DNA of 64,000 bases from Enhygromyxa salina (GTDB lineage Bacteria > Myxococcota_A > Polyangia > Nannocystales > Nannocystaceae), in contig NZ_PVNL01000042.1 of NCBI RefSeq assembly GCF_002994635.1, positions 1 to 64,000 of the forward strand, given 5' to 3'. This document shows positions 50,677 through 59,818 of the stretch, in pieces (position 1 is the stretch's first letter; each line of letters opens with the position of its first letter). The notes under the pieces were generated by a model that was not told where the DNA came from, searched no databases, and saw only the letters and a list, made by a program, of their open reading frames with translations. Made by a program: the position numbers and the translations under genes.

Positions 50677-51528
50677 ATGCCGATCCGCGCGGTTCATCGA
50701 GGGGCGCTCGGACGGCGCTACATGGGTCGACGTCGCGGCTCCCTGTTTGCGCTGCTCCCGGCTCCCGTGGACGCGGACGCGTGCCTGGCCGAGGCCGGCT
50801 TCGCCGACTTCGCTGACTCCGAGGACGCATGGGACGACGAGCTCGAGGCCCTGATCTCGACGACCGTGACGACCATGACTGTCCGGTTTGGCGACCCCGA
50901 CGTCACCGTTCACGAGCCACCGACCCACCCGCCGTGGCTGCAGCGCCTCGACAGCTTCCTGGGAGGTCTGCTGCTGTGGCGATCTCGACCCAAGCCGACT
51001 GCGCGCACACCGACGCTGGCGCTCCAAACTGCGGCCCAAGACGATCAGCCACCGGCGTTCGCCCATGTTGGGTTTGGCGCGGCCGCGCATCGTCACGGCG
51101 AGCCGCATCGGGCGGGCGTGTTCACCTCCGACGGCCACCCAATCATCTGGGTTTGGCTCGAGGACTCGGTCGCCGATGCGTGGCCAGACATCGCGCGAGA
51201 GATCGCGGGCCCGCTGCCGTGCAGCGAGATCGACCTGGCGTGGGAGCGACTGTTGCCGAGCTTTCCGCTGCTCTCGCGCGAGCCTTCGCGCGTGGCGGTG
51301 CATCGAGGCGACGCCGCGACCTGGACCGACGGCGACCGGGTGCTGGGCTTCCAGGCTGGGCTCGGCGTCACGCCACCGCAGGTCTACCTGCCGCCCGAGT
51401 CGCAGTGGCGCACCCACGCGCCAAGCTGGGCGGCGACGCTGCGACCGGCGATCGTGCGCGACCTGCAGACCTTCGGGCTTCGGGTCGTCGAGCTTCGGGA
51501 TGCCACCGCGTTCGAGCGGGATCGATGA
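50677..51528 (+). CDS. Hypothetical protein
   Basis: A 283-residue soluble protein with start chosen at ATG 50677. It contains a segment with alternating strands (VFTSDGHPIIWVWLEDSVADAWPDIAREIAGPLPCSEIDLAW) and a Pro/Ala-rich middle. No signal peptide, membrane helix or recognisable catalytic motif is seen. It lies alone between two leftward lipoprotein genes. Confidence 0.6.
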   Translation: MPIRAVHRGALGRRYMGRRRGSLFALLPAPVDADACLAEAGFADFADSEDAWDDELEALISTTVTTMTVRFGDPDVTVHEPPTHPPWLQRLDSFLGGLLLWRSRPKPTARTPTLALQTAAQDDQPPAFAHVGFGAAAHRHGEPHRAGVFTSDGHPIIWVWLEDSVADAWPDIAREIAGPLPCSEIDLAWERLLPSFPLLSREPSRVAVHRGDAATWTDGDRVLGFQAGLGVTPPQVYLPPESQWRTHAPSWAATLRPAIVRDLQTFGLRVVELRDATAFERDR

Positions 51529-51542
51529 CATCCCGCAGGCGA

Positions 51543-52907
51543 TCAACCGCTCGGTGAGCCGACGTTGCTCAGCGCATAGCCGGTCATGTCCGAGTAGGTG
51601 TACGCACCAACCAGACCGTTGTAGGTCCAGAATTGCCCGGTCACGGGATCGATCTTGCTGACGTTGCTGCCGTACGCGACGGTCCAGACGTAGCCCTCGA
51701 AGTCGATGCTGACGCCGTACGAGCCGGCGGCGTTCCACTGCTTCTCGACCTGCAAGGTGTCGCGGTTGACCCCGATCACGCCCTGCCCGTCCGACATCCA
51801 CAGCAGGCCGTCTTCAGCGGCGTCGGCCATGCAACCGGTGTAGCCGCCGACCGCAGCCGTCTGCCAGGTCTCGGTCGCGGGATCGAAGCGACCAACGTGA
51901 TCGCTGCACAGCCACACGTAGCCCTCGGAGTCGACGGTCATGCCGTACCACGAGCCGTTTTGCGGGGACTGCCAGATGTCGTAGGTCATGTCGCTGCGGT
52001 TGACCCGAACGAGCTTGCCCCAGCCCAGCTGCGAGCCCCAGAAGTCGCCGTTGCCGTCGACCGCGGCCCCGTAGATGCCAAAGTACTCCGGCGCGATCCC
52101 CTGCAGCGTGATCATCTCTTTGGTCGACCCATCGTCACCATCGAGCACGTACACGTCGATTGTCCCGCCGTTGGTCGCGGCGGTCCACAGCTCCTCGTTC
52201 TCCCACTGACAGCTGCCCTCGTTGAACTCGCCGGGGCCCCACGCAACCGGCCGCTGCGACTGATACTGCATGGGCTTGTACCAGGCAATGCACTCCTCCG
52301 TGCCCCAGGGCAGGAACTGGTTGCTGTTGGAGGTCTGGATGCCCGGCACCCCGTTCGACTCCTCGCAAAATTGCTCGTCGGCGTAGATCTTGGTCACGCC
52401 ACCATCGCGGTTGGCGACCGCGACGTGACCCGAGAGGCTGACCGAGGTCCGCGAGGGCGAGCCGTTGCTGTCGGGCCGGACAATATAGCGACCGATCTCC
52501 GTGACGGTCTTTGTGTCGATCTTGCTGATCGTCCCTTGCTGGCTGTTCGCCGCCCACAAGAACGAGAACTCTGGGTCTTCGTTGCCACCGCTGCCGCAGT
52601 TGAACGCTGCGTCCGGCACGGTCAGCGTGTCAAATTTTTGATTGCTGCCACCTTCCGCGTCCCCTTCGCCGGGGTCGCCATCGCCATCGCCGGGATCTCC
52701 GTCACCGTCGCCGGGATCTCCATCACCAGGATCGTCGTCGCCGTTGGTCTCGGCGCCTTCCGCACTGTTGCTGTTGCTGTTGCTATTGCTATCGCTATTG
52801 CCCGTCTCGTCACCGACGCCAGATTTCGATTCGGCCCCGGTGTTACCACCGCATCCACCTAGCGCAACGCCCAGGCCCATGACACATACGATCGCGGCTG
52901 TCTTCAT
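51543..52907 (-). CDS. Lipoprotein with six-bladed-type beta-propeller
   Basis: A 454-residue lipoprotein (lipobox ALGGC), then an Asn/Ser tract (NSDSNSNSNSN), a GD/PGDGDGD linker and a repeat domain of about six blades. The blades carry motifs such as FSFLWAANSQQGTISKIDT, GIYGAAVDGNGDFWGS, YGMTVDSEGYVWLCSD and YGVSIDFEGYVWTVAYG. The pattern resembles NHL/SMP-30/Vgb-type propellers. It probably binds ligands or polysaccharide at the cell surface; no enzyme residues can be named. Confidence 0.8.
   Translation of the reverse strand: MKTAAIVCVMGLGVALGGCGGNTGAESKSGVGDETGNSDSNSNSNSNSAEGAETNGDDDPGDGDPGDGDGDPGDGDGDPGEGDAEGGSNQKFDTLTVPDAAFNCGSGGNEDPEFSFLWAANSQQGTISKIDTKTVTEIGRYIVRPDSNGSPSRTSVSLSGHVAVANRDGGVTKIYADEQFCEESNGVPGIQTSNSNQFLPWGTEECIAWYKPMQYQSQRPVAWGPGEFNEGSCQWENEELWTAATNGGTIDVYVLDGDDGSTKEMITLQGIAPEYFGIYGAAVDGNGDFWGSQLGWGKLVRVNRSDMTYDIWQSPQNGSWYGMTVDSEGYVWLCSDHVGRFDPATETWQTAAVGGYTGCMADAAEDGLLWMSDGQGVIGVNRDTLQVEKQWNAAGSYGVSIDFEGYVWTVAYGSNVSKIDPVTGQFWTYNGLVGAYTYSDMTGYALSNVGSPSG
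52660..52735 (-). repeat. GD-coding hexanucleotide tract
   Basis: Short GGCGAC/CCCGGC hexamers encode DPGDGDGD units in the propeller lipoprotein. Confidence 0.65.
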
Positions 52908-53199
52908 GTTGGTAATCCGGCAGGCATTTTATGCCGACACTGCTGACGCGGTAGCCCCCTCCAGCGCGGCTGCGACGTGCGGTCACACTCACTGCGACCA
53001 TGAAACACGCTCCGTCACGAACACCCCAACAAGAAGTTGAGCAATTCCGAGAAGATGCCGAGCGAGTCCAACTGCCGGCTCACGCTTCCCCCTATCCGAC
53101 CGGGTCCGGCGGCGCCGCGCGTCGGTCCCCAGTAGGCGCCTGACCCGCTGCTCGGATGGGAGCGCCAGGTCAGCCGCTACCCTGATGGAACCGCCACGG
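52908..53199. other. Intergenic region without recognised gene
   Basis: The 292 bases between the propeller lipoprotein start and the end of the next leftward gene contain no convincing ORF, hairpin terminator or RNA gene. They presumably hold the promoter of the propeller gene. Confidence 0.4.
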
Positions 53200-53946
53200 T
53201 CACCGCTTCGGCTGCAGCAGCCCGCGTCCAGCGAGGTAGTACTCGAGCGCGACCATCGACTCACGATCGACGCTGATATTCCACGCCCGCCGCTTGGCCC
53301 CTACCCGCCATCCGCTATCCGCCCAGTGCTGTCCCAGCCCTGCGGCCTTCGATGCGCCCACCGTGATCGCCGTCCCGCCGCTGACGAGCCGCAGGTACCT
53401 GCCCACGCGCTTGTCTTCGGCCACCATGTTGCTGCTCAGGTTGGTCAGCGAGCTGTCCTTGCGCTCGATCAAGCTGCCAACCTCGAGCTCGACCGGCAGC
53501 CGCAGCGAGCGCGACATCAGCCCAAAGCCACAGCGCAGCTTCAGTTGATCGTGCTCGAGCCGCAGCTGCGCCTTGAACACACCCAACAGCGCCAGCAACA
53601 AGATCGTGAACACCACGAGCAGCGACGCCCCGACGCCGGCCATGAGCTGATTGCTGAGCTGCACCTTCACCGTAAACACGCCCGTGACGACCACCGCCCA
53701 CCCGACCAACAGCCCGATCGCAGGTCGCACGATCCAGCGATCCGCGCCGCGCAGGGTCACGCTTGCCGGCTCGCCAGTTGTCTGCAACAGCGGCGCATGG
53801 AGCTTGGTCAGGTGCCGCTCGAGATTTTGGCCCTTCACGCTCGCCGCACACCCCGGACACGGCAAGCTTGCCTGTGGGTGAGCACCCGCGAGCCTGCGGG
53901 CGGTGGCGACAGCTTGTGCGAGCTCGACCATGACTGACTGACTCAC
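53200..53946 (-). CDS. Membrane protein with N-terminal C2H2-like zinc finger
   Basis: A 248-residue protein. Residues 30-50 (C30-P-G-C33, then H45 and H50) fit C-x2-C-x11-H-x4-H, a C2H2-type finger. Two transmembrane helices follow (about 72-92 and 98-122), then a cytoplasmic beta-rich region (KLRCGFGLMSRSLRLPVELEVGSLIER) resembling bacterial PH-like domains. Start at 53946 or the in-frame ATG 53931. The region just upstream is a TGAC-type tetranucleotide run. Function unknown. Confidence 0.65.
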   Translation of the reverse strand: MSQSVMVELAQAVATARRLAGAHPQASLPCPGCAASVKGQNLERHLTKLHAPLLQTTGEPASVTLRGADRWIVRPAIGLLVGWAVVVTGVFTVKVQLSNQLMAGVGASLLVVFTILLLALLGVFKAQLRLEHDQLKLRCGFGLMSRSLRLPVELEVGSLIERKDSSLTNLSSNMVAEDKRVGRYLRLVSGGTAITVGASKAAGLGQHWADSGWRVGAKRRAWNISVDRESMVALEYYLAGRGLLQPKR

Positions 53947-53957
53947 TGACTGACCGA
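53932..53957. repeat. TGAC/TCAC tetranucleotide run
   Basis: About six tandem TGAC-type tetramers overlap the start codons of the zinc-finger membrane protein. A change of one unit would alter the start region or frame. Confidence 0.6.
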
Positions 53958-53959
53958 TC

Positions 53960-55204
53960 CTACTTGGGCCCCGCCTGCCCGGGTGACCCGGCCTCGACCT
54001 GCGAGCGCAGCGTGGGTGGACACAGATACGGGACCGTGTGCTGGTCGTCGATCATCAGCGCCAGCGGGATGTTGGCGTGGATCCCCGGCACGAACACCCG
54101 CGGTAGATCGAAGTGGCGGGCCACGTAGGTCAGTGAGGCGCGGCCGAGATCTGGCTGGACCAACACACAGGTCAGCTGTGCCTGCGCGGGGAACAGCTTG
54201 CCCTCTATATAAAAGTCTAGCTTTGGCGCGCGTGGCAAGTGAAAGCCAACGTGCGGCCGGTCCGGGTGCATGCCTTCGACGATGATCGGCGTGCCCGGCT
54301 CGAGCGGCGGGAACACCAGCCCGATCGGACCCTCTTGCAAGACCGGCGGTGGCAGGGGATCGGGCGGCGCGACGACCGGGAGCTCGTGCCAGTTGGTCGG
54401 CAGCGCGCTGAGCAAGACCTCGCGCAGCGGGGCGTCGCTCGGCGGGTGGAACCACGCCTCGATGCCCAGCCACGCGCTGCGTGGGAACATCATCGCGTTG
54501 GTGAATTCATAGCAGGCCGGGAGCGGCTGCAGATACCAGCGACGCGGATCACCCGTGATCAGCGACTCCGGTCGCAGCAGCTGCTGCGGGTCCTCGAGGT
54601 TGGGCAAGCTCAGGCCCTGCGCTGGCTCGTCGACGACCACGTAGCCCTTGCCAAACGGGTTGCGCGGGTACACGCCCGGGTGGTCGAACTCCAGCCGCGC
54701 GCGCATGGCCACGGTCATCTCGTCGGCGCCGACCGGGACCCGCGGATCAAACCCACCATACGCGTTGCCCCACACGATCGGCATCTGGGTGTAGGGCTCG
54801 GGCGCGCCAAACCGGACATCCCCGCGCGCCGGCCACTCGACGGCGCGATCACCAAATACCGCGATCAGCTTTTGTTGCCCGCTCACGGTCACGCGGATCA
54901 TCTGCGAGCGGACCGGGCTTCCACCTGGCGCGAACGCGCTGCCTCGCACGATCACGTCGGTCTGCATCTTCATCGGCCAAAAGTCGCTGCCCGGCGACCA
55001 GCGCGGCTCGGTCTCCGGCAGGCGAATGTCGTGATAGAGCGGCTCGACCTTGGCCGGGATCGCCTGCTCACCGATCAGATCATAGCTGAGCTTGACGAGC
55101 CCGTAGACCATGTCCGGCATCGACTCGGGCGGGTAGAAGTCGACGATCGCGTCGTAGGCCTCGGCGATCGGCTCACGCCCGCCCGATTCACTCGCTTCAC
55201 TCAT
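53960..55204 (-). CDS. DUF2169 protein 2 of the PAAR-like operon
   Basis: A 414-residue protein of the DUF2169 family: YGLVKLSYDLIGE, DFWPMKMQTDVIVRGSAF, VWGNAYGGFDPRVP, YPRNPFGKGYVV, LPNLEDPQQLL. DUF2169 proteins are encoded with VgrG, PAAR and effectors and act as chaperones or adaptors in type VI loading. The start overlaps the stop of the PAAR-like gene (ATGA). This is the second DUF2169 of the operon and is only distantly similar to the first. Confidence 0.85.
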   Translation of the reverse strand: MSEASESGGREPIAEAYDAIVDFYPPESMPDMVYGLVKLSYDLIGEQAIPAKVEPLYHDIRLPETEPRWSPGSDFWPMKMQTDVIVRGSAFAPGGSPVRSQMIRVTVSGQQKLIAVFGDRAVEWPARGDVRFGAPEPYTQMPIVWGNAYGGFDPRVPVGADEMTVAMRARLEFDHPGVYPRNPFGKGYVVVDEPAQGLSLPNLEDPQQLLRPESLITGDPRRWYLQPLPACYEFTNAMMFPRSAWLGIEAWFHPPSDAPLREVLLSALPTNWHELPVVAPPDPLPPPVLQEGPIGLVFPPLEPGTPIIVEGMHPDRPHVGFHLPRAPKLDFYIEGKLFPAQAQLTCVLVQPDLGRASLTYVARHFDLPRVFVPGIHANIPLALMIDDQHTVPYLCPPTLRSQVEAGSPGQAGPK

Positions 55205-56319
55205 AGCGGATTACTGACCGAGGACGGGCGGGTGTCGGACACCGACGTGGTCCCGTCGGGTCCCGTGGTCGTGGTGCGATTGTGAAAGCCACCGAATGGA
55301 TCACTGATGTCGGTGCTGGTCGACGTCGTGCCCTTCTCCCAGCTGTGTGATGTGCTCTCGGAGCCGAGCCCGAGCGGGTGATTGCCCGCGATCCCTGCCC
55401 CGTTGGTGTCGAGGTTTCCGGTGATCGGACCCGCGTTGCCGCTGGCCCCGCCCTTGCCCGACCAGCCCGTGGCACTGCTGTAGGTGGCCGAGACCCCCAA
55501 CTTGAGCCCCAGGAACGGCCCGCCGATCGTGTGGCTGATGCCGATCTCGCCCTCCCCGGTCGCCGCGATCCGCACGGCGCCGGTCAAGATCCCGACGCCC
55601 TGCTTGATCGCCCACTTGGTCGCGTCGGTGGTGATGCTGCCAATGAACTTGCTGGCGAGGATCTGATACACGTACTGGCCCGCGCGGCTCTGGGCGATCA
55701 TCTTGCCCGCGCCCTGGCCAAAGCCCTTGGTCCCGCCGCCCATCCTGAACATCAACCAGTCGAGCAGCATCCCCGCGGCGATCGCAAACGCGCCCGCGAA
55801 CCAATCTCCAAATGTCATGCCCACGGTCACCGAATTGAGATGACTCGTGGGCGCGCTCGCAAGCGGCATCTTGATGGGGTTGGAGCAGTAGGTCATGGGC
55901 GTCGGGGGCCAGCCGATCATGGTCATGCACGCGGTCTGCTTGCCGTTCATCTTGACGGTGCTCGCGCTGAAGTTGGCCTTGCGCGAGGACAGCGGGATGT
56001 GCAGGAGCGTCAGGGTATTGTTGGGCGCCGGGGCGACCTGCACGTGGGGGATGAACTTGCCGCAGTCATGGCCCATCTGGCAGATCGTCATGCCGCAGTG
56101 GACCACGCTGGTCGTGAACTTGTTGCCGCCCAGCGCGTAGCCTGGCGGCCACCAGGCGTTGACCGGCGACTCGATCGCGCACGCCGTGAGGGCCAGGGGC
56201 GCGGCAGGCATCGGCGGCGGCACCGGTGGAAACGGCGGGAGCGGGATGAAGTCGTGAGTCGCGGTCAGCGGCACCACCATGTTCAGGCAGATGTCGCGTT
56301 GGATCGTCACTTTGGTCAT
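55201..56319 (-). CDS. PAAR-like/DUF4150-like type VI tip protein
   Basis: A 372-residue protein lying between two DUF2169 genes with 4-base overlaps on both sides. It has a Pro-rich N-terminus (PLPPFPPVPPPMPAAP), scattered His/Cys that could bind a tip metal (HCGMTICQMGHDCG), and TVKMNGKQTACMTMIGWPPTPMTYCSNP, like PAAR-like proteins. A hydrophobic helix (FAGAFAIAAGMLLDWLMF) follows, then a Gly/Ser/Thr-rich C-terminal region of unknown role, possibly the toxin or its carrier. The family call rests partly on context. Confidence 0.6.
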   Translation of the reverse strand: MTKVTIQRDICLNMVVPLTATHDFIPLPPFPPVPPPMPAAPLALTACAIESPVNAWWPPGYALGGNKFTTSVVHCGMTICQMGHDCGKFIPHVQVAPAPNNTLTLLHIPLSSRKANFSASTVKMNGKQTACMTMIGWPPTPMTYCSNPIKMPLASAPTSHLNSVTVGMTFGDWFAGAFAIAAGMLLDWLMFRMGGGTKGFGQGAGKMIAQSRAGQYVYQILASKFIGSITTDATKWAIKQGVGILTGAVRIAATGEGEIGISHTIGGPFLGLKLGVSATYSSATGWSGKGGASGNAGPITGNLDTNGAGIAGNHPLGLGSESTSHSWEKGTTSTSTDISDPFGGFHNRTTTTGPDGTTSVSDTRPSSVSNPL

Positions 56320-57386
56320 GGCTGAAACCAACCTTCGGCGAGGCGGAGGCGAAACGAGCGGCTCATGTCGGGGGTGACCTCGTCGATCGTGAAGAAGTGG
56401 CGATACACCACATAGAAGCGAGACTGCTCGGGCAGCAACATGAGCAGCTGCGGCTCGAGCTCGCGGGTGCCCGTGCGATCGCCGAGCTCGTAGTCGGCGA
56501 GCACCCGCAAGCGCGGGATCCGAAACGCCCAGCGCGCGCTCGCGGTCATGCCCCGCAAGATCACCACCGCGTCCTGCGGCGGAATGTCGATGATCCAGTC
56601 CGGGTGCGCGCGGTGGTAGGCCATGCGCAGCATGTCGGCCTGCGCCAGCGGCTGACCGGTCTGGTGCATGTGATCGTGGGCCCGCTGCACGTGCGTGCCG
56701 ATGTCGGTGGGGATCGTCGCCCAGCAGTACGGCCGCGGCTCGTCGTCCCAGCGCTGGATCTGCGCCTGGGGGTGCTCGAGGTTGGGCAGCAGGCGGAAGT
56801 GATCGGGGGCCAGCCGCGGAAACCCAGCCGGGGCGGAGAAGGCTTTGCCAACGTCGACCGCGAGCTTGTGGGCGTCGAAGCCACGCCCGTACTTGTTCAT
56901 GCCGTGGTCGAGATCGATCACGCTCTCGGCGTCGATCCAGCACTCGGCGGAGCCCCCGTAGGCCCGATCCCAGGTCAGCGGCAGCGTGTCGAACGGCTTG
57001 GGCTCGGAGATCCGCGCGCTGCCAGCGTGCTGGGCCCACCAGCGATCACCCGAGACCAGCAGCGCGCGGTGGTGGCTGCCGACCGCCATGTCGACCATCA
57101 TCTGCGCGCGGCCAGCCCGGCAGTGAGCGCCGTACGCGTTGGCCAGGGCGATGACCTCGAACACGCGATCTTGGCGCGGCACGCCGTCGCCGGGGAGCAG
57201 CCCCAGCTCGGTCGGTTCGTCGGCCTCGAACAGCGGCACGGGTGCCTGGGTGTCGAGCGCCGTGCTGCCATCGGGCGCGACGGTGAAGGTCGCCTTGGCG
57301 GTCAGCAGGCCGTAGCGATGCCGGGTCCCGTCGAGGGTCGCCACGCGAACGTCGGCGACGACGGGGGTCTGATTGATGAGGTCCAT
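56316..57386 (-). CDS. DUF2169 protein 1 of the PAAR-like operon
   Basis: A 356-residue protein opening with the family start MDLINQTPVVADVRVATLDG, with KATFTV, PLTWDRAYGGSAE, NKYGRGF and LPNLEHPQAQIQRWDDEPRPYCWATIPTD, all typical of DUF2169. It is the first gene of the leftward operon. It probably chaperones the PAAR-like protein encoded next to it. The start ATG at 57386 fits the family exactly. Confidence 0.88.
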   Translation of the reverse strand: MDLINQTPVVADVRVATLDGTRHRYGLLTAKATFTVAPDGSTALDTQAPVPLFEADEPTELGLLPGDGVPRQDRVFEVIALANAYGAHCRAGRAQMMVDMAVGSHHRALLVSGDRWWAQHAGSARISEPKPFDTLPLTWDRAYGGSAECWIDAESVIDLDHGMNKYGRGFDAHKLAVDVGKAFSAPAGFPRLAPDHFRLLPNLEHPQAQIQRWDDEPRPYCWATIPTDIGTHVQRAHDHMHQTGQPLAQADMLRMAYHRAHPDWIIDIPPQDAVVILRGMTASARWAFRIPRLRVLADYELGDRTGTRELEPQLLMLLPEQSRFYVVYRHFFTIDEVTPDMSRSFRLRLAEGWFQP

Positions 57387-57504
57387 GAGCCTGCGATCAC
57401 GCGAACGGATCAAGCGCCACGCGCCCGCGGCCGCGCGAGCATAGCAAGGAGTGTGACGCCGCGTCCCCGCCCGCGCGGTCAGGAACCTGTGAGAGCATGC
57501 GGTC

Positions 57505-58458
57505 ATGATCGGCGCTCGCTGTCGCTCGCTCGTCGCCACGCTCGCGCTCGCGCTGGCAACCACAGCGCTCGCCTGCGATCGCGCGCCAACGCCAAGGCCC
57601 CACGCACCGGTCCCGGCAGCTGCGGACCCTGCCCCCGCGCCCGCACCTGCGCCCGCGCAGCCCGAGCTCGAGCCGCCGCTGATCCCCGATCTCGAGCTGC
57701 CCGCGATCGCGGGGATTCAGTACCTCGAGGTCGTCACGGGCGGGGCCTCGGCCGACGCCGAGCTCCCGATGATCGTCGCCCTGCATGGCAACGGCGCGTT
57801 CCCGCGGCTGATGGAGCACGCGCTGCTTCGCAACCCCGGCACGGCCACGCACCCGGCCGCACGGTTTGACAGTCCCGCTCGCTGCATCTTCTTGCGCGGC
57901 ACCCAGGCGGCGCAGGCTCCCGGCCACGCGCGGTGGTTCTCGATCACCGCCAACGAGGCGCAGGCTAGCCCCGAGCAGCTCGCCGCGTTGAGTGCACAGA
58001 TCGCAGATCGCTCCGACGAGGTCGCCGCAGCGATCACGGCCCTCGCCGCGGCCCGGCCAACAATCGGCAAGCCGATCATTACCGGTCACTCGCAGGGCGG
58101 CATCTTGGTCTACGGCCTGGCGGTCCGGCACCCCGAGCTGTTCGCCGCCGCGCTGCCCGTGTCGGGGTGGCTGCCCAAGCCGCTGTGGCCCAAGCACAAC
58201 GCCAACGCCGATGCGAAGGGTCTGAAGCTCATTGCCCTGCACGGCGCGCGTGACACTGTCGTGGGGTTCGACGCCGACAAGGCCGGCGTCGAGCAGCTGA
58301 TCCGGCTTGGCTACGACGTCGAGCTGCACACCTTCCCCGATGTGCGGCACGACCTGTCGCCGATGCTCGGCCACCTGCGAGATCAGCTACGCGACCGACT
58401 GGCTGACCAAGCGGCTGGCCAAGCCGCCAGCTCGGCAGCCGAGCCCGCCCGTCAGTAG
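57505..58458 (+). CDS. Secreted alpha/beta hydrolase (carboxylesterase/phospholipase-like)
   Basis: A 317-residue protein with signal peptide (LATTALAC, lipobox-like) and a Pro/Ala linker. The hydrolase domain has the nucleophile S196 in GHS196QGG, D250 in GARDTVV and H282 in VRHDLS, a complete triad of the YpfH/carboxylesterase group. HGNGAF supplies the oxyanion hole. Its 3' end overlaps the opposite-strand sterol desaturase gene by 7 bases. Confidence 0.85.
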   Translation: MIGARCRSLVATLALALATTALACDRAPTPRPHAPVPAAADPAPAPAPAPAQPELEPPLIPDLELPAIAGIQYLEVVTGGASADAELPMIVALHGNGAFPRLMEHALLRNPGTATHPAARFDSPARCIFLRGTQAAQAPGHARWFSITANEAQASPEQLAALSAQIADRSDEVAAAITALAAARPTIGKPIITGHSQGGILVYGLAVRHPELFAAALPVSGWLPKPLWPKHNANADAKGLKLIALHGARDTVVGFDADKAGVEQLIRLGYDVELHTFPDVRHDLSPMLGHLRDQLRDRLADQAAGQAASSAAEPARQ

Positions 58459-59282
58459 TCGACGAAGTCGTCGTCCCCGTCGCCGCCAGTGGGCGAGCCC
58501 CTGCCGCCAAAGGTGTCGATCCCATACTTGCGACCCTTGCGGCGCAGGGTCCCGTGCATGCGATCCCACAGCATCAGGTGCTGCCCAAAGTTCACGTGAA
58601 AGTGCACGTGGTGATCGTCGTGATACATGCTCGGCCCCTGCCAGGGAAAGCGCGACACCAGCCGCACGCCCGAGTGGTCGATGATGTTGAACACCAGGAT
58701 GTAGCCGAGCACGACCATCACCGACACCACATGAAACGGCAGCACGAACAGCGGCAAGAAGGTCGCAAGTTGCAGCCCCAGCAGCTCGAGCGGGTGCATG
58801 GCCACGACCACGAACGGCGACGTGGCGATATAGCGGTGGTGGTGCCGATGAATCCGCTTGAACAGCGGCCGCAGGTGGAACCCACGATGCGCGTAATAGG
58901 CGAGGCCGTCCATCAACACGAACAGCAGCACCGTGCTGAACAGCGTATACACCCAGCCGTACTCCGCCACGTCCATGTATAGCTTGGGCGCCTTCCAGCC
59001 ATTGAGGTACGCGTACACCAGATTGCCCGACACGAACCCGCCCAGCGCCAGGTTGAAGCTGCTCAGCAGCGCGGCCTCGCGGGACTGGTCCGGTCGCAAG
59101 AAGCGCTTGGGCTGGCACTTCCAGGTCTCGGGCTCGTGGCGGCGGAGCACGTAGTAGCGGATGTGGTAGTAGCCGGCGACGATCCACAACACCGCGACAC
59201 CCACGAACATCGAGGCGAACACGATGCTGGCCCACATGGGCCAGTTCATCTGGTGGTCGAGGAGGTCGAACAGGCCGAGCAT
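58452..59282 (-). CDS. Fatty acid hydroxylase / sterol desaturase family protein
   Basis: A 276-residue membrane diiron enzyme with about four transmembrane helices. The histidine boxes are AYYAHRGFH, RIHRHHHRY, and HDDHHVHFHVNFGQH near the C-terminus, as in ERG3/ERG25-type sterol C5-desaturases and C4-methyl oxidases. Together with the Rieske oxygenase at 5845 it hints at sterol modification, but a carotenoid or fatty-acid substrate is possible. The C-terminus ends in an acidic GGDGDDDFVDY tail. It converges on the hydrolase gene. Confidence 0.88.
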   Translation of the reverse strand: MLGLFDLLDHQMNWPMWASIVFASMFVGVAVLWIVAGYYHIRYYVLRRHEPETWKCQPKRFLRPDQSREAALLSSFNLALGGFVSGNLVYAYLNGWKAPKLYMDVAEYGWVYTLFSTVLLFVLMDGLAYYAHRGFHLRPLFKRIHRHHHRYIATSPFVVVAMHPLELLGLQLATFLPLFVLPFHVVSVMVVLGYILVFNIIDHSGVRLVSRFPWQGPSMYHDDHHVHFHVNFGQHLMLWDRMHGTLRRKGRKYGIDTFGGRGSPTGGDGDDDFVDY

Positions 59283-59818
59283 GGGCGGGACGGTACCAGG
59301 AGCGCCGGCCCTCCGCTGCCTCTGTTTTCAGCTCGGGTCAGGCTTCTGACCCGCTTGCGGACGCCTGTGCATACGGGGCCGCTCGTTGGGCAGCGGGCCT
59401 ACATGGACCGCTCAGGGCACTGGCCGCTGGGACGGGCCTACCCGCCCGCGAAGCACGCGCATTAGCCGCGGCCACCACTCCTGAACGTGCTCGGGATCCG
59501 ATGACGGCGAGGTTCGTACAGCCTGTCCCCGAGCCCCCAAGCTACGGGCGCTCGCCCTGACCAACTGCTGAGCGGTTCTGCCCTCATCGGTAGGCCTCGC
59601 TATTAAGATGGCCCGGCCGTGTGCGGGGTTCGTGCTGGCCAACGAACTCCAGCAACGGCCGCTGACGCATCGAGCGCTTGGCCGTAGCGCTGGTCCAACA
59701 GCCGCCTCGGCTGCTCCGCACTAACCCGCGACGACTCCGTTTCGCACGCGAATCGCTCAAGGAGCGGGGAGACAATCGCCCAAGGGCAACACATCTCGCA
59801 GCCAGATGGATCGTCCAA
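59283..59818. other. Gene-poor stretch at the edge of a lower-GC patch
   Basis: These 536 bases contain only short, unconvincing reading frames on both strands and no terminator, RNA gene or recognisable insertion-sequence end. They mark the left edge of the lower-GC segment around the DUF6602 gene and could be decayed sequence. Confidence 0.4.

Noticed and set aside
54200..54220. TATATAAAA-like sequence considered as a promoter
   Set aside because: It lies inside the DUF2169 coding sequence, and nothing starts just downstream on either strand.
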